A DNA stretch of 47,720 nt, taken from assembly GCA_015852425.1 (NCBI GenBank), contig JAAAIG010000219.1, positions 1-47,720 of the forward strand, in the 5' to 3' direction. Each line of letters starts with the position of its first letter. Position 1 is the stretch's first letter. Origin of the DNA: Gryganskiella cystojenkinii (Eukaryota; Mortierellomycota; Mortierellomycetes; Mortierellales; Mortierellaceae). The notes under the pieces are model-generated. The model had not been told where the DNA came from. It did no database searches and saw only the letters and a list, made by a program, of their open reading frames with translations. Positions 22,296-32,702 of this stretch are shown here, in pieces. The position numbers and the translations under genes are program-made.

Positions 22296-23644
22296 TTCTC
22301 CGGCATTTGAACAAAAAAACAACATTGCATTGTATAAAAAGAAAATAGCACGTCAACCACCAAATGGAAACAATCACCCTCATGTGAAAACTGAAGACAG
22401 ACAGAGAGTGAGAGAGAGAGAGACCCTAGACTGAGTAACCGGGATCACTGTTCTTGGATTGATTGCTGAGATGATAATAACGTTTTGCGTTTTGCTCAAA
22501 AAGTTTCTTCCTTCCTTTCATACAACCTGCGTCAGAAAAGTAACACGATCGAGCTCCGTCTACATTTTTCATCCCCGTGAGGTAAAAAGTACTCATCTAC
22601 ATTAGCGACGAGAGGATACTAAAGATAGGCAGGGCCAGCATGAAGAACATTTCCTGCATCATTTTGAATAGCGAAGAAACTTCGATGGAACCACAGAAGA
22701 AGAGGATAGAGTAAGCAGGTCTCTGGATCATTTTTTTTTTTTTTTTTTCAACATCCTTCATTCTCCCAATTCGATTTCACGGACACAAAGCGGAGCAGCG
22801 TACGAACTGATCAGCGATTGGTGGTGTCGCATTTTTTTTTTTTTTACTTTTTTTCTTCGGTTGGACCTCAGGGGCAAGGAAAGTACCACCAACGATAAAA
22901 GATCTCTAGCCCTGACAGAGCACTGAGGAAAAGAGGTGAGTTTCATTTTTTTTATTTTTTTTAACCAAAGAGCGATTGATTGTCGCGTATTTTGCTTCGA
23001 CGTGCAACCTCCTGAGCCCATAGAATCATACCGCGCGACGTTGAAGACAAGTGGCCCAGGCTAATTGGGGATGTTTTTTTTTGCTTCTCTCTCTCTTTCG
23101 CCCTTCTTTCATTCTGCGCTCGTTGAACATGGTTTCTGAGCGTTTATGCAATGCACTGTCGATTACCTTATTTTCCCTGCATAATCGACGCTTAACAAAT
23201 TGTTATGTTTTGTAACCCAGCCCAGTTTTTGTTTTGTTTTTTTGGACCCGAATTCCTTCTTGTGTTGGTTGTTTGGGCTCACGTTGATCAGGTCGTGGAA
23301 CCTACGTCTGTTCGACTTCCTTGAAATACAGACACATCGCCGGACCTGTGAATGATCCGGCAGACCATCAACGTTACTCGGGAAGAGTAAACACCGAGTC
23401 TCCTGAAGTTGATCAACTTTTTCAATGGCTTTCAATACACACAGTCTGAGTTCCATCAATAAAACATGACGGAGGTATTAAAACCATTCTATCCTTTTCT
23501 TGAGAGATATAAGTACGCACTCCTCTCCCACCGAAAACGTTGTTCTCCTAGCCTCACTTACGTTAAAATTGAACAAGAACCTTTTCTGCCTCCATCCATC
23601 CCTCTCTCCGTCCCTGCCAGCCGCACTTCTCGTTTCAAGTCGAA
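22296..23644. other. Intergenic region
   Basis: No supported gene. Contains the 3' flank of the bZIP gene, a (GA)n stretch near 22405-22422, poly-T runs of 11-21 nt at about 22731-22749 and 22832-22844, and a pyrimidine-rich leader before 23645. Confidence 0.5.
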
Positions 23645-24938
23645 ATGTCATTCTCACAACCAAGACCATCCGTGTCCCAAGACACCTTGCAAGACTCGAT
23701 CACTCTGAGTATGGAAAGTCCCCCAATCTCGCCCAAGTCTTCTCCGGTCACTCAGCGGGTCCATAAGCACCTCCATCGCACTTCGAACCCCACGATCGAA
23801 CCCCGAACGTCCAGTCTTACCAAGGACCAAGAAAAGCAGCAACAGCATAAACGCGAATTCAGCAATGCCTCCTCTTTTTCACAAGAATCCCTTAATTTCT
23901 CAAAGTCAAGTCTGACCAAGGAGGGTTGCGCTCCACCTTTCATCATGGCTAGCACCCCCTTAGCTCCACTTGAGCAATACTCTGGAGGAAGGGGTAGAAT
24001 TGCGATGGGTGAGCGACCGGTTCGCGTCCGTCTGGGTGTTACACCGCCTCGGGTCGCCAATCCTGCATCCTTCGGTCTCCTGGCCTTTGGAGTGGCGGCA
24101 ATTTGCTTCGGACTCATCAACATTCGTGTAGGTGGCCTGAGCTCTAACGCCCCTACAAGTCTCTCGGTCATCATTGCGTTATTCTATGGTGGCATTGGCC
24201 AGGTAACGAAAAGAAAAATGCACGTCGATTACAAGTTTCTGTTTGTTTGGACACAAAGAACAGAAAGAACAAAAATTAACTGTGTCGCTTTTCTTTCCTC
24301 CTTACACCATTCAAAAGGTCATCAGTGGGTTTTTGGAGTTTAAGAACGGAAACACGTTTGGAGGCACCGCGTTCCTATCCTATGGTATCTACTGGACCTC
24401 GTATGCTCTGCACTTGATTCCATTCTTCAACCCATCGCCGGGTAGTACGCCCACTGCCGAGTCGGCGAACGATCTTCGAATTGAGACTGGGCTCTTGTCC
24501 CTCGTCTGGACCCTTTATTCGTTCTTGCTCTGGTCGGTGACTCTGCGTTCGAACCTCGCATCCTCATTGTTGTTCTTCTTTCTCGGGTTCGGGTTTCTGT
24601 TGTCCACCATTGCCAACCTAGCGACGGGACTCAGTGAAGATGGTATGGACCGGGTCACGCAAGCTGGTGGTGTCGTGAGTATCATGACGGGTTTAGTCTC
24701 GTGGTATTGTGCCATGGCCCAGTTAAGTCGCAAGACTGGTGGCCAGTGTAAAGGCAAAGAAGTTGGAGCACACGGTAACACCAGTAACATGGATATCGAG
24801 GCCGATGCGAGATGGGAGGAGGAGCAAGCTGAGTTTGAGGCCGAGGAACGTAGGTGGGAGAGGATGTGGCAAGAGAAGAGGGAGCAAGAGGAGGTGAACT
24901 CCTTCTACGAGTTGCCTCTTGGTGCTTTCAAGAAGTAA
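23645..24938 (+). CDS. GPR1/FUN34/YaaH family membrane protein (acetate transporter type)
   Basis: Six-helix membrane protein of the acetate uptake transporter (Ato/SatP) family. Exons 23645-24202 and 24318-24938 give 392 aa. The family signature is visible as NPASFGLLAFGVAA, followed by ALFYGGIGQ-VISGFLEFKNGNTFGGTAF and LSYGIYWTSYALHLIPFF; the intron splits the GGIGQ/V junction. Four more hydrophobic helices follow to about residue 325. The protein has an unusual ~135-residue Ser/Thr/Pro-rich N-terminal extension and a Glu/Arg-rich C-terminal helix (RWEEEQAEFEAEERRWERM), both probably cytosolic. Substrate is inferred from the family only; acetate, ammonium and succinate have been proposed for members. 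Confidence 0.88.
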
Positions 24939-26232
24939 TTTAGTTTGACCGCAACATTTCACTGCAGTTGTACATAGCAACCAACATGAATACAAGTGAC
25001 AAAAAGTGCGACCTGCTCCGGAAATATCGTGTTTTTGGGCCTTGGGTTAAGCCACTACCAAAAACTATAAAGTCTTGCGGTTGCCACAATCTACTCTTTT
25101 GATGCTTCGTCGCTTGCTCGCGTTTGGATAAATTTCTCGGGAGATGGTACCGAACAAGAAGAACACTCTAACAATCGAACCCCTTTCAACACCCAATCAA
25201 TACCTCACACAATCTACTCTTTTGCTACTTCGTCGCTCGCTCGCTGCTGGATAACTTTCGCTCGAAAAGGACGAGAAATCGAAGTTCGAGCCAAGAAGAA
25301 GAGCCAGAGGAATCTCAGCACCCTACACCCGACTCTATGACTAGCACTCCTTTACCGATACACTCTTCCGATCATCACAAGAGATTGAGACGTGAGCTAC
25401 TTCGGACGAGGAGTGCAAGAATAAAGGTGGACGGTCTGCAAAGACATGCTTAGGGATGGTGGCAAAAGACAGAAAAAAAGGGATGACGGAAATGAACAGG
25501 ATGCAAGAAAGAAAGGGATGACGGAAAAGAATAGGAAAACAGGGATACTTCGGAAAAGATGGGGTTGGAAGGGAACAGAAGTAGTTGCTTGGGGAAAGAA
25601 GGGGTGGTAGGGCTCTGGAAAGTGCGAAGGGGATGCTTGCAGCTGGCTGACTAACTTATCGCAGCCAAGGGACGTTTCTTTTGAATCTTAAGTGTAGGCT
25701 CTTCCTCCTCCTGGCAAGGGATTTCTAGCATCTAGTTCTGGATATGTTCATGCTGAAACGGCGGGGACGCCGCAAAGCAGAATTGGAACTTAGGAAATGT
25801 TTTTATGTTGACTGAGCAGCAGGAACTTTTTACGCCAGTTGGTAGAGGGCGTTAATGTTGATACTAAGTACAAATGCAAGGATAGGATAAGTTATGTCCT
25901 CAGGATTGAGGGTCGGCATAGCCTTAACCTTGTGGAGGCAGAATATGAGAGCTAAAACGGGATCTGAGAGCGAGGGCCTCATCGCCACCAGTGCTGTGGC
26001 TCCGCCACCAATAGTTTGACAGGCGTAAAATTGTGACTGCGATCTGCGGAGACCAGCTTTAAAGGACACAGAGATGCAAAGCACATTCTTTCAGCTCCAT
26101 ACCGATAACCACAACTTAACATGAAAGACCATTCGACGACCGAAGGCATGTCAACGGGACAAGGAGGAATTGCAAACAGGGACTGGATACTTTGGTACAG
26201 TCAAGGATGCTAACTGCCGACTTTCTTTACAT
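24939..26232. other. Repeat-containing intergenic region
   Basis: No gene found. It holds a diverged direct repeat (units starting at 25085 and 25208) and a purine-rich block with repeated GGGATGACGGAAA (about 25479 and 25514). Short minus-strand frames at 25830-26084 lack any domain. This may be a worn mobile-element remnant, but no terminal repeats or transposase remain. Confidence 0.45.
25085..25264 (+). repeat. Diverged ~55-bp direct repeat, period about 123 bp
   Basis: CACAATCTACTCTTTTG begins at 25085 and, with CACAATCTACTCTTTTGC, again at 25208. Each is followed by CTTCGTCGCTNGCTCGC and then TGGATAA-TTTC. Two copies with several substitutions; no open frame runs through them. Confidence 0.75.
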
Positions 26233-27734
26233 ATGACTGTGTTTTTAGACGACTCTAATCTCCTGGTGATTGTCATCGACACGAATCCGTTCGAATGGGA
26301 GCACAAGGATGCTCCCATGAAACTCAACGACACTCTTCAACATATCCTCACCTTCATGAACGCCCATCTTGCAGGACGACACGATAACAAGCTCGCTGTG
26401 ATTGCGAGTCATGTCGGTGTCAGGTACCTTGAAGCATTGACGAATTCGCGTTGTTTCGAGAACTTGCTTGTAAGTCTCGTGAATTTAACCCGTCCTCCTG
26501 CTTCTTCTCCTTTTCCCTTAAAAAATAGTAAATTTCTCTATCCGACCCTGAACGAGCCAGGAAGCAAAGTCCAGACAAAGAAGGATGCCAATGTCTATCA
26601 AAATTTCAAGGTCGTGAACGATGCTGTCCTGGCCGGGATCGCTAAGCTACTCTCGGATCGGAAACCGACCTTGGAGGAGAAGGATCTTGGTTCCTCAAAG
26701 ATCGCGGCGTCTCTGTCCCTTGGACTATGTTGTAAGAAGAGGCGACCAACGTGGGATATATACATAGAGCTTTAATGAGGAGCTCAGATGGGCGACCTTT
26801 CTTATCTTTGAGACGATTTCTTTTTTTTTTTTTTTTTTTTTCAAAAAAAAATATAGATATTAACCAAGCCTTAAAGTCAGACGGAATGGGGCACCTCAAG
26901 CCACGGATACTGGTTCTCACAGTGTCACCGGACTCATCATCGGATTACATCCCTATCATGAACTGCATCTTTTCTGCGCAAAAGGCGGTAAGGGCCATTT
27001 AACGATTTTTTTTTCCTTTATTACTTGGCTCTATTTGCCACCAATTTTTACTTTATTGAAAGATGTTAACAAAACGCGACTTGTACCCTTGATCAACTTT
27101 AACAATAGAACATCCCAATAGACGTTTGCAAAATTTGGGGCGAGGATGCCGTTTTCCTGCAGCAGGCTGCACATATCACCGAAGGCGTCTACATGCGACT
27201 GAACGACAACCAAGCAGGATTGTTGCAGGTCCTCATGGTACGAATGAAGAGAATTAGATGGAGCTTGTCTTAAACCTACACACTGCATGTGTTCAGAAGA
27301 AAGAGGTTGACTGACTTTCTATCTGTTTTGTGCCTTGTTATAGTTTTCATTTTTACCGGACATGTTCTCGAGAAACTACCTCTATCTTCCGGGACAGGAT
27401 CAAGTCGATTTCAGAGCAGCGTGCTTCTGCCACAAGAAGATTGTCGATATCGGATACGTCTGCTCCGTGTGTCTTTCCAGTGAGAATCTCTTTTTATTTT
27501 CTGAGGTTGAGTTCGCCGTTCTATCTTGGTTGATTGTTTACTGACTCTCTTCTCCTTTGCCTTCTTTGCTGTGCAGTCTTCTGCAGCTTCTCTCCAGTTT
27601 GCTCGACGTGTAGGACAAAATTTGCGTTCCAACCTTTACTCCCGTCAGCAAGACGACTGGGCGTTAGAGCTGGAGCCTCGAACCCAGGTTCACCTAGACC
27701 AAGCACACCGATGGCTACCCCTACTGCATCATAA
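26233..27734 (+). CDS. TFB4: TFIIH subunit TFB4/p34 (GTF2H3)
   Basis: Core TFIIH subunit for transcription initiation and nucleotide excision repair. Six exons (26233-26423, 26530-26731, 26857-26997, 27109-27237, 27344-27479, 27577-27734) keep frame and give 318 aa, as expected. The von Willebrand-like domain starts [17 protein letters not shown] and contains [28 protein letters not shown] and [12 protein letters not shown]. The C4-type zinc module is complete: [17 protein letters not shown], then [20 protein letters not shown]. The Met at 26233 was chosen because the human protein starts similarly close to the first strand. A short Pro/Ser tail follows the zinc module. Confidence 0.95.
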
Positions 27735-27849
27735 TCGCGTGCAAAAAAACGCCAAATAAAGTTGCCAAAAACGGGCTTCCTTCCCATTTCCCCGTAAGCC
27801 CCTTCCGCCATGACCAACATCACTGTTACATTCGTTTTCACCTCTCTCA

Positions 27850-28527
27850 CTTGACCGTCTTTTTAAAGTTCCCAGCAACCACGACCGCCACCCCCTCCTC
27901 TTGCGTTTTCAACACAGTAACAGCACCTGAACAACAGTCACATTCAACGTCAACACTAGTGCCTTCATTCCAGCATGACTCTAACACAACAATTCGAACA
28001 ACAAGAACAGCGTGTCGCTCAGCCGAATCCCTTAACCCTCCCAAAGACACTCATTCTGCTTCGAAATACTTCAAATACAATAATAACGACGAGCTCAAAA
28101 GAGGTCCCAGTCAAAGTGTCCTCGAAAGGAACTCGCATCTCATCAAGGAACTCGTTGTTGACTCTCCTTTCCGTTTCCGACTCTGACTGTCCTGCATCTC
28201 ATATATAGCCAAGACATGAGGACGGACCGGACGAGCGTATTTGACATCAGTCTTGTCCGTCGACACCAACTGACGTCGACCAGTCTGTCTATCTATTTTG
28301 TTTGAGGTCCTGAGCTCTTTGATACCTTGTGCGATTGTCCACAACTGGAACGACTTCAGATTAGCTGCTTCAGGCTGTCCACACCCGAAAGATTCATGCG
28401 GTATTATGGGCCTCTGTGGTCGCGTCTTCGAGTCCTGAAAATTGACGGACCTTGGCTCACAAGTGCAGCATTCCGCCGACACTGCTCCCCAAACGTGCAA
28501 CAGGACCAGATGCCCCAGCAGCAATAG
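27850..28527 (+). pseudogene. Relic of a leucine-rich-repeat (F-box type) protein
   Basis: Two pieces in different frames look like parts of one LRR protein. The first ends NSHLIKELVVDSPFRF (about 28126-28185), and a stop follows. The second, about 28312-28527, reads CDCPQLERLQISCF, then MRYYGPLWSRLRVLKIDGPWLTSAAF and stops. The alternating C-P-x-L-x-x-L and L-x-V-L-x-I-x-G pattern is typical of fungal F-box/LRR proteins. No F-box start, no continuous frame and no good splice pair joins them. Inference only; it could also be an intron-rich remnant of a live gene. Confidence 0.4.
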
Positions 28528-28599
28528 TAGCATATTGACTAATCAAACCCGAATCAAATAAAAAGCATTCCTTGCCTCCTACCGCAAGACGGCACACCT

Positions 28600-28890
28600 G
28601 TGGCTTTCCTTTCTTTTCTCTGCCCTCGCTTTCCCTGCACTCACTTTTCCCTGTTGCTCTCGCTTTTCCCCGTTACCCTCGCCTTTCCCTGTCCTCGCCG
28701 TTCTCTGCCCTATCTGTTTTCTGCCCTTTATTTTTTCTGCCCTTTCTTGTCCCTGCCCTTGCTGTTCCCTGCCCTTGCTGTAGCTCGCCTTGGTGTTGTC
28801 CCTTGGCGTTGTCCCTTGGTGTTGTCCAATGGTGTTTGTCCCTTGATGTTCTCGCATGATCTAGTCCTCGGTATTGCCCCTTGATCATGT
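28600..28890 (+). repeat. Degenerate pyrimidine-rich minisatellite
   Basis: Imperfect units of about 16-21 bp built on CCCTGCCCT(C/T)GCTNTT, drifting into TTGGTGTTGTCCC units (about 28770-28850). Related CCCTTG-GTTTT units continue weakly to about 28990. The frames across it are open on both strands only because of the repeat. Confidence 0.7.
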
Positions 28891-29260
28891 CGCCCTCGGT
28901 GTTTAGACCTCATGACTCCCATCCTTCGTTTTTCTTATTCGCTGATGTTTCGTTATCCCTTGCCAGTATCCCTTGGTTTTGTCCCTAGATGCCGTCCTAA
29001 GTTTCATGTGCCTTTGAGCTTTTCAGCACCTCTTTGTATTCAACCTACTTTTCTTGGTGGGCATACCTTTAACAAATATGAGATGGAAACTCTGTCTGGA
29101 GTCTAGATATAAGTCTAGAGCCTAAGATTTTAAGGGATTAGTATAGAAAGCCCTTTTGGGCAGCTGGCAATGACATCTCTTCAAAATTTGAAAGTAACAC
29201 AGTTGAATAACACGTTGCTAAACCTTCCTACATCTTTCGAAGCTCTTGCACACAACTCAT

Positions 29261-30375
29261 CATGTATTTCGCCTCTTTCCTTTCCATCCGCAGTATCACT
29301 CTTGTTGCGGTCACCTTGTTGCTTACCTTTCTGAACAACGTGAGAGCTGACTGTCGAGACACCGGAAATGAAAGGAACTACTTTTACTTTTGTCTAATAG
29401 GCTAGCAGTTTAGAATGCTAACAACAATTTTTTTCTTCAGGCACATTACTAGCAACTCCTATGAGTGTGATGGGATAAAAGTATCTGATTGCTCACCTGA
29501 GCAGCAGAAAGCCTGTGCGTCAGTCCTGGAGCATGCTGACAGGTCAAGACTCATTAGCTTTTATTTTACGTGTTGCGACATCAAGAAACAGAAGCCTCTC
29601 AAACCCGCTGCCGAAAGATTTTTAAACATGGAATCTCCCTTCAGACCGCGAGATTCGTGTATTAGCTGTACTATCAATGGTGAGAGTAGCTGCTACGGAC
29701 GACAACGAGGTGCAAATTTCTTCAACATTGGCAAACCAGCATCCGATATGTGTAAAGCCGATGGAAACGTGGGCGTTAACTGCCAATATTCGACGAAAAG
29801 CGGTGGAGGTGTGAATTGCCGCAGTTTAAGCCTACCGTTGCACAATATAATAGTTAGTGCCTCTTTCTGCCTCTTTCTCTTCTTCCTCTCGTCAATAAAC
29901 CTTGACCCCGACCTTGACCTCAACCATGATTCTTTCCTAATCTGCCTTATCCGCCGTGACACAAAGCTTCTACTCTCTACCCTACTTCGGCACATGCGTA
30001 CCGTGTAAAGGAGCATCGTTCTGTCAGAATTCAAACGACAGCAACAACAAACATAACTACGTGCCCCTTTCTGCTTGCCTTTGTTTGTGGGTATGTTGTT
30101 GCCAATTCTTGCAAGGTCTTATGTCACCGACGGGCTCAGAACAGAACAGGGACACCTTCACCGACGATACCGCGACCGGATATTCGGTCAATGGCAACGC
30201 AATGACCAACTTGCCCTCACGAGGAATCAGTGATCTAGCAAAAGACAGTAAAAACATATTAAATTTCCGTTCCTATTCAACTGTTCGTGGAATCATATGG
30301 GATTCAACAAGTGAACCGAACAAAAGTTCAAAAGGCTTTGAAGAGTCTCCTTTTTCAGTCTTATTAAACTACTAA
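29261..30375 (+). CDS. Predicted cysteine-rich secreted protein, multi-exon, unknown function
   Basis: I do not recognise the family. The ATG at 29261 begins a classical signal peptide: MYFASFLSIRSITLVAVT, then LLLTFLNN. The main exon (about 29405-29850) encodes a Cys-rich region with SYECDGIKVSDCSPEQQKAC, FTCCDIKKQK, DSCISCTINGESSCYG, MCKADGNVGVNC and GGGVNCRS: at least 12 cysteines. A frame from about 29956 to 30375 (FGTCVPCKGASFC, then NRDTFTDDTATGYSVNGN) is probably a C-terminal exon. One in-frame solution splices AACAAC|GTGAGA at 29339 to CTAGCAG|TTTAGA near 29408; the second junction, near 29850-29955, is not settled. Pairing of Cys residues with a signal peptide fits an apoplastic or effector-like protein. 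Borders are approximate. Confidence 0.5.
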
Positions 30376-30488
30376 ACCATCCTGTCTTTGCACCGCCTCC
30401 AAGATTTTTTTTAGTGGGGGTTTTTTTACTTCCTTGCCCATGCCGCGCCTCCATGTTCCTACGCATAATTTTGAGTGCTGATGATCGC

Positions 30489-30500
30489 AAAAAAAAAAAA
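30489..30500 (-). terminator. Pol III T-run terminator
   Basis: Twelve consecutive T residues (minus strand) just past the 3' end of the tRNA-like gene, as expected for RNA polymerase III release. Confidence 0.75.
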
Positions 30501-30504
30501 TAGA

Positions 30505-30609
30505 GGGAGAGGGAGGGATTCGAACCCACGACTGCACTGAAGCAGACTGCATATGGAATCATAGTTCGAAAACGGGTTGCAGCGCCTTGGACCACTCGGC
30601 CACCTCTCC
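30505..30609 (-). tRNA. Class II tRNA-like gene, anticodon unresolved (possible intron)
   Basis: On the minus strand the acceptor GGAGAGG pairs perfectly with CCTCTCC. The D arm is GCCGAGTGGTCCAAGGC (A box), a long variable arm forms CTGC/GCAG, and the T arm contains GGGTTCGAATCCC (B box). A run of 12 T follows 5 nt after the 3' end, a good Pol III terminator. The anticodon stem CTGCA/TGCAG pairs, but the loop between them is 26 nt instead of 7. With the standard intron position (after nt 37) position 33 would be C, not U, and the anticodon would not be Ser or Leu. Position 73 is C, which is also unusual. Either an odd intron-bearing Ser/Leu tRNA or a recent pseudogene. Confidence 0.6.
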
Positions 30610-31754
30610 ATGTTTTGACAGTTTCTTTTGTTCGAGTTGGCTCTTTCTATTTTCTTCTTCCGTTGACGCTCATGCGCTTCAATGCGTTCTACATGGGCTA
30701 AGAGGAAAACCGTGAGTTATAAAAACCTAAGGGAACTTCATGTCCGTGGGGGACCTTTCATAAGAAAAAAAATTATGGAGAAAGAAGTTGTGGCTCGGCT
30801 CTTCTCTCTCGCAAGTCAATGTTGTAATAATAAAAAAGAAAAATTTGCCTTCTTTCCACCCTTCAACTGTTCGCTCGGTTTTTGTTCCTTCTTAAATAGT
30901 TCACAGCAAGACCGTCGTTTCACACCGGAGAGTCCGCCATTTTTTGTGCTGTGTTCATGTCTTGGAGTATTTAACTCCCTTCTGGAATAACTTCTTTGAC
31001 TTACCCTCCAACTTGGAATTTGTGTGCGAGACCCCTCGTTTGAACTCTAGTCTGGCCAATGCTTCAACATCCATTCGGCGCCCTCGACCTCAAGTCTTTG
31101 AATCGTGTTCTCGAGCCTTAATGAGATCAATCGCTTCCGGATCTTAAGTCGGTCCAGACCAAAGTAGAGGCGAAAGTCGAATGTTGGGAGATTCTGGTGT
31201 ATCCCAGGCGGACGAATAATCAAAAGGTGATGACGAGTATTTCTTGTATCGATTTACCCATGGTGGGATCCACATTCGAGGTGTCGACGTGACACCTTTG
31301 TCTCTCATACTCGACTATGACACTTTAGCATTTCAACCGAGTCTTGCTATCATCGCCCAAACTAATCAAGCTATCTAATTACCCGAGGTTGAAGTCGGGG
31401 GTTCTATTTGAGGGACGCCCTGAATCCAAACCATGAACAAACAAGCACAAGGTCGGCGACCTTGAGTTTGCTTGAATCTCAAGGTCCTGAAGATTCTACA
31501 TACCGAGATCTCGGTAAACCGTCGAGAAAACCGTTTAGTGACAAGACGAACGGCGAGATTGAAAAGCTGGAGTTACTCGCGATCGGCTCTACATCTCGAG
31601 TGTTCACTGAAGACGAAGACGAAGAGGAGGAAGCTGACTTTCCCTTCAACCTCGAGCAAGACGACAATGGTAATGACGACAAAGGGTTCTGGCTCACAAA
31701 AAGGCACAGCTCGGGCACCATCGGCAAATTTGATCGGTCCAAGATGCAACGAAA
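30610..31754. other. Accessory region without a clear gene
   Basis: Fragments only. About 31075-31117 reads FGALDLKSLNRVLEP in one frame, like a piece of an LRR protein, and then stops. The frame 31408-31767 is open and acidic (EDEDEEEEADFPF) but has no ATG near its start and runs into the relic below. I see no splice solution joining these pieces. Confidence 0.4.
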
Positions 31755-31890
31755 AACAGAATGGTGAGTTTGGTGGGCTTGACAGTAAGGGTCATGGTCG
31801 ACTCGACTCGGTTTGTGAGGTTGCGGTTGATGAGGATGAGAGGAAGAAAAAAATGTGTGCGTGTGGGTTGGGGATGGGGGGAGTGATAAA
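31755..31890 (-). pseudogene. Truncated relative of the secreted-protein gene at 32077-32337
   Basis: On the minus strand an ATG at about 31794 starts MTLTVKPTKLTILFFVAS, parallel to MTSTFKPTKLIFLTFAM of the intact gene, then leaves the family after ~18 residues and has no cysteine module. The 5' leader also matches: GGTTGCGGTTGATGNGGATGAG with AGAAGAAA...ATGTG occurs upstream of both. Homology through the leader and signal peptide but not the mature domain points to a partial duplication or a deleted copy. Confidence 0.65.
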
Positions 31891-32076
31891 ATGAGGCTCA
31901 GAACTCTGTTGCTTCGCCTCTTGCCTGCTCCTGGATTGTGACCTTTTCCTCCAAACCCAGTCCTCAGTCAAATATCACAGTTTTTTATACATGTTCTTTA
32001 TTCAAAGTCTAGGCGAGGGTCGACAACAGTCGTTTGCTCGCTTGCTAGCTTCTGCTTCTTGTTTTCCATAGCTTCC

Positions 32077-32337
32077 CTAGTTCCAGCAGACCAACTTGAG
32101 TGTAGTTTTACGGCAAAGGCTCTGAAAGTAACTCGTCTTGCCATTGTCATCGAGGCCACAGGAGCCACCGTCCCAGTTGCCTTTGGCATATCCGCATGCG
32201 ACTTGAGTCTGGGCTTTATCGCCGCAGAGGCACCAGGTCGAGGCTGCGTCTGCCTGTTGGGTGGAACTGACAACGAGGGCCATGAGCATGGCGAAAGTCA
32301 GGAAGATGAGCTTGGTGGGCTTGAAAGTGGAGGTCAT
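32077..32337 (-). CDS. Small cysteine-rich secreted protein (86 aa)
   Basis: Single exon. Residues 1-34 form a signal peptide: MTSTFKPTK, then hydrophobic LIFLTFAMLMALVVSS, ending before ADAASTWC. The mature part, about 52 residues, holds six cysteines in the order C-x-C-x9-C-x11-C-x14-C-x8-C, enough for three disulfides, with conserved-looking Gly/Trp (GNWDGGSCG) and a C-terminal LVCWN. No known family recognised; size and layout fit small secreted fungal proteins. The start is the ATG at 32337 rather than the longer open frame, because a TATAAAAA box lies ~66 bp upstream and the leader is duplicated near 31830. Codon use looks like a functional gene. Confidence 0.8.
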   Translation of the reverse strand: MTSTFKPTKLIFLTFAMLMALVVSSTQQADAASTWCLCGDKAQTQVACGYAKGNWDGGSCGLDDNGKTSYFQSLCRKTTLKLVCWN

Positions 32338-32402
32338 GGCTGCTTGCTTGGCTTGAGTGGTTGCGGTTGATGTGGATGAGGAGAAGAAATGTGGGGAGGG
32401 TG

Positions 32403-32410
32403 TTTTTATA
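32403..32410 (-). promoter_or_regulatory. TATA box of the small secreted-protein gene
   Basis: TATAAAAA on the minus strand about 66 bp upstream of the ATG at 32337, with purine/pyrimidine leader between. Confidence 0.65.
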
Positions 32411-32574
32411 GGTGACGCCGGTAGGGTGTGGTTCTTTTTTGAATAAAAACCACCAAAGGCAGAGAAGGCTGGTTTGAAAGTACGCAACATCAAGATAGCC
32501 ACATGGTTGTTGTAATGTCCGCCATTAGTTGCAAGCCAAACCTTAACTTTTTCTTCAGCTCAAACCCGAGCTTT

Positions 32575-32702
32575 TGCAAGACACCCTCCTCAGTCAATAA
32601 GCCCCTGCCCTACTCGAAGTAATGCGCCCTTTCTCTTCTGCAAGAAACCTTCCTCAGCCAATAAGCCCCTGCCCTGCTCGAAGTAATGCGCCCCTTCTCT
32701 TC
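32575..32702 (+). repeat. Two tandem copies of a 64-bp unit
   Basis: Copy 1 at 32575-32638 and copy 2 at 32639-32702, both starting TGCAAGA and containing CAATAAGCCCCTGCCCT and CTCGAAGTAATGCGCCC, with about six substitutions. Copies are abutting, so this is a slippage or unequal-exchange duplication. Confidence 0.9.

Noticed and set aside
28572..28890. Lys/Gln/Gly-rich reading frame on the minus strand
   Set aside because: Open only because of the minisatellite.
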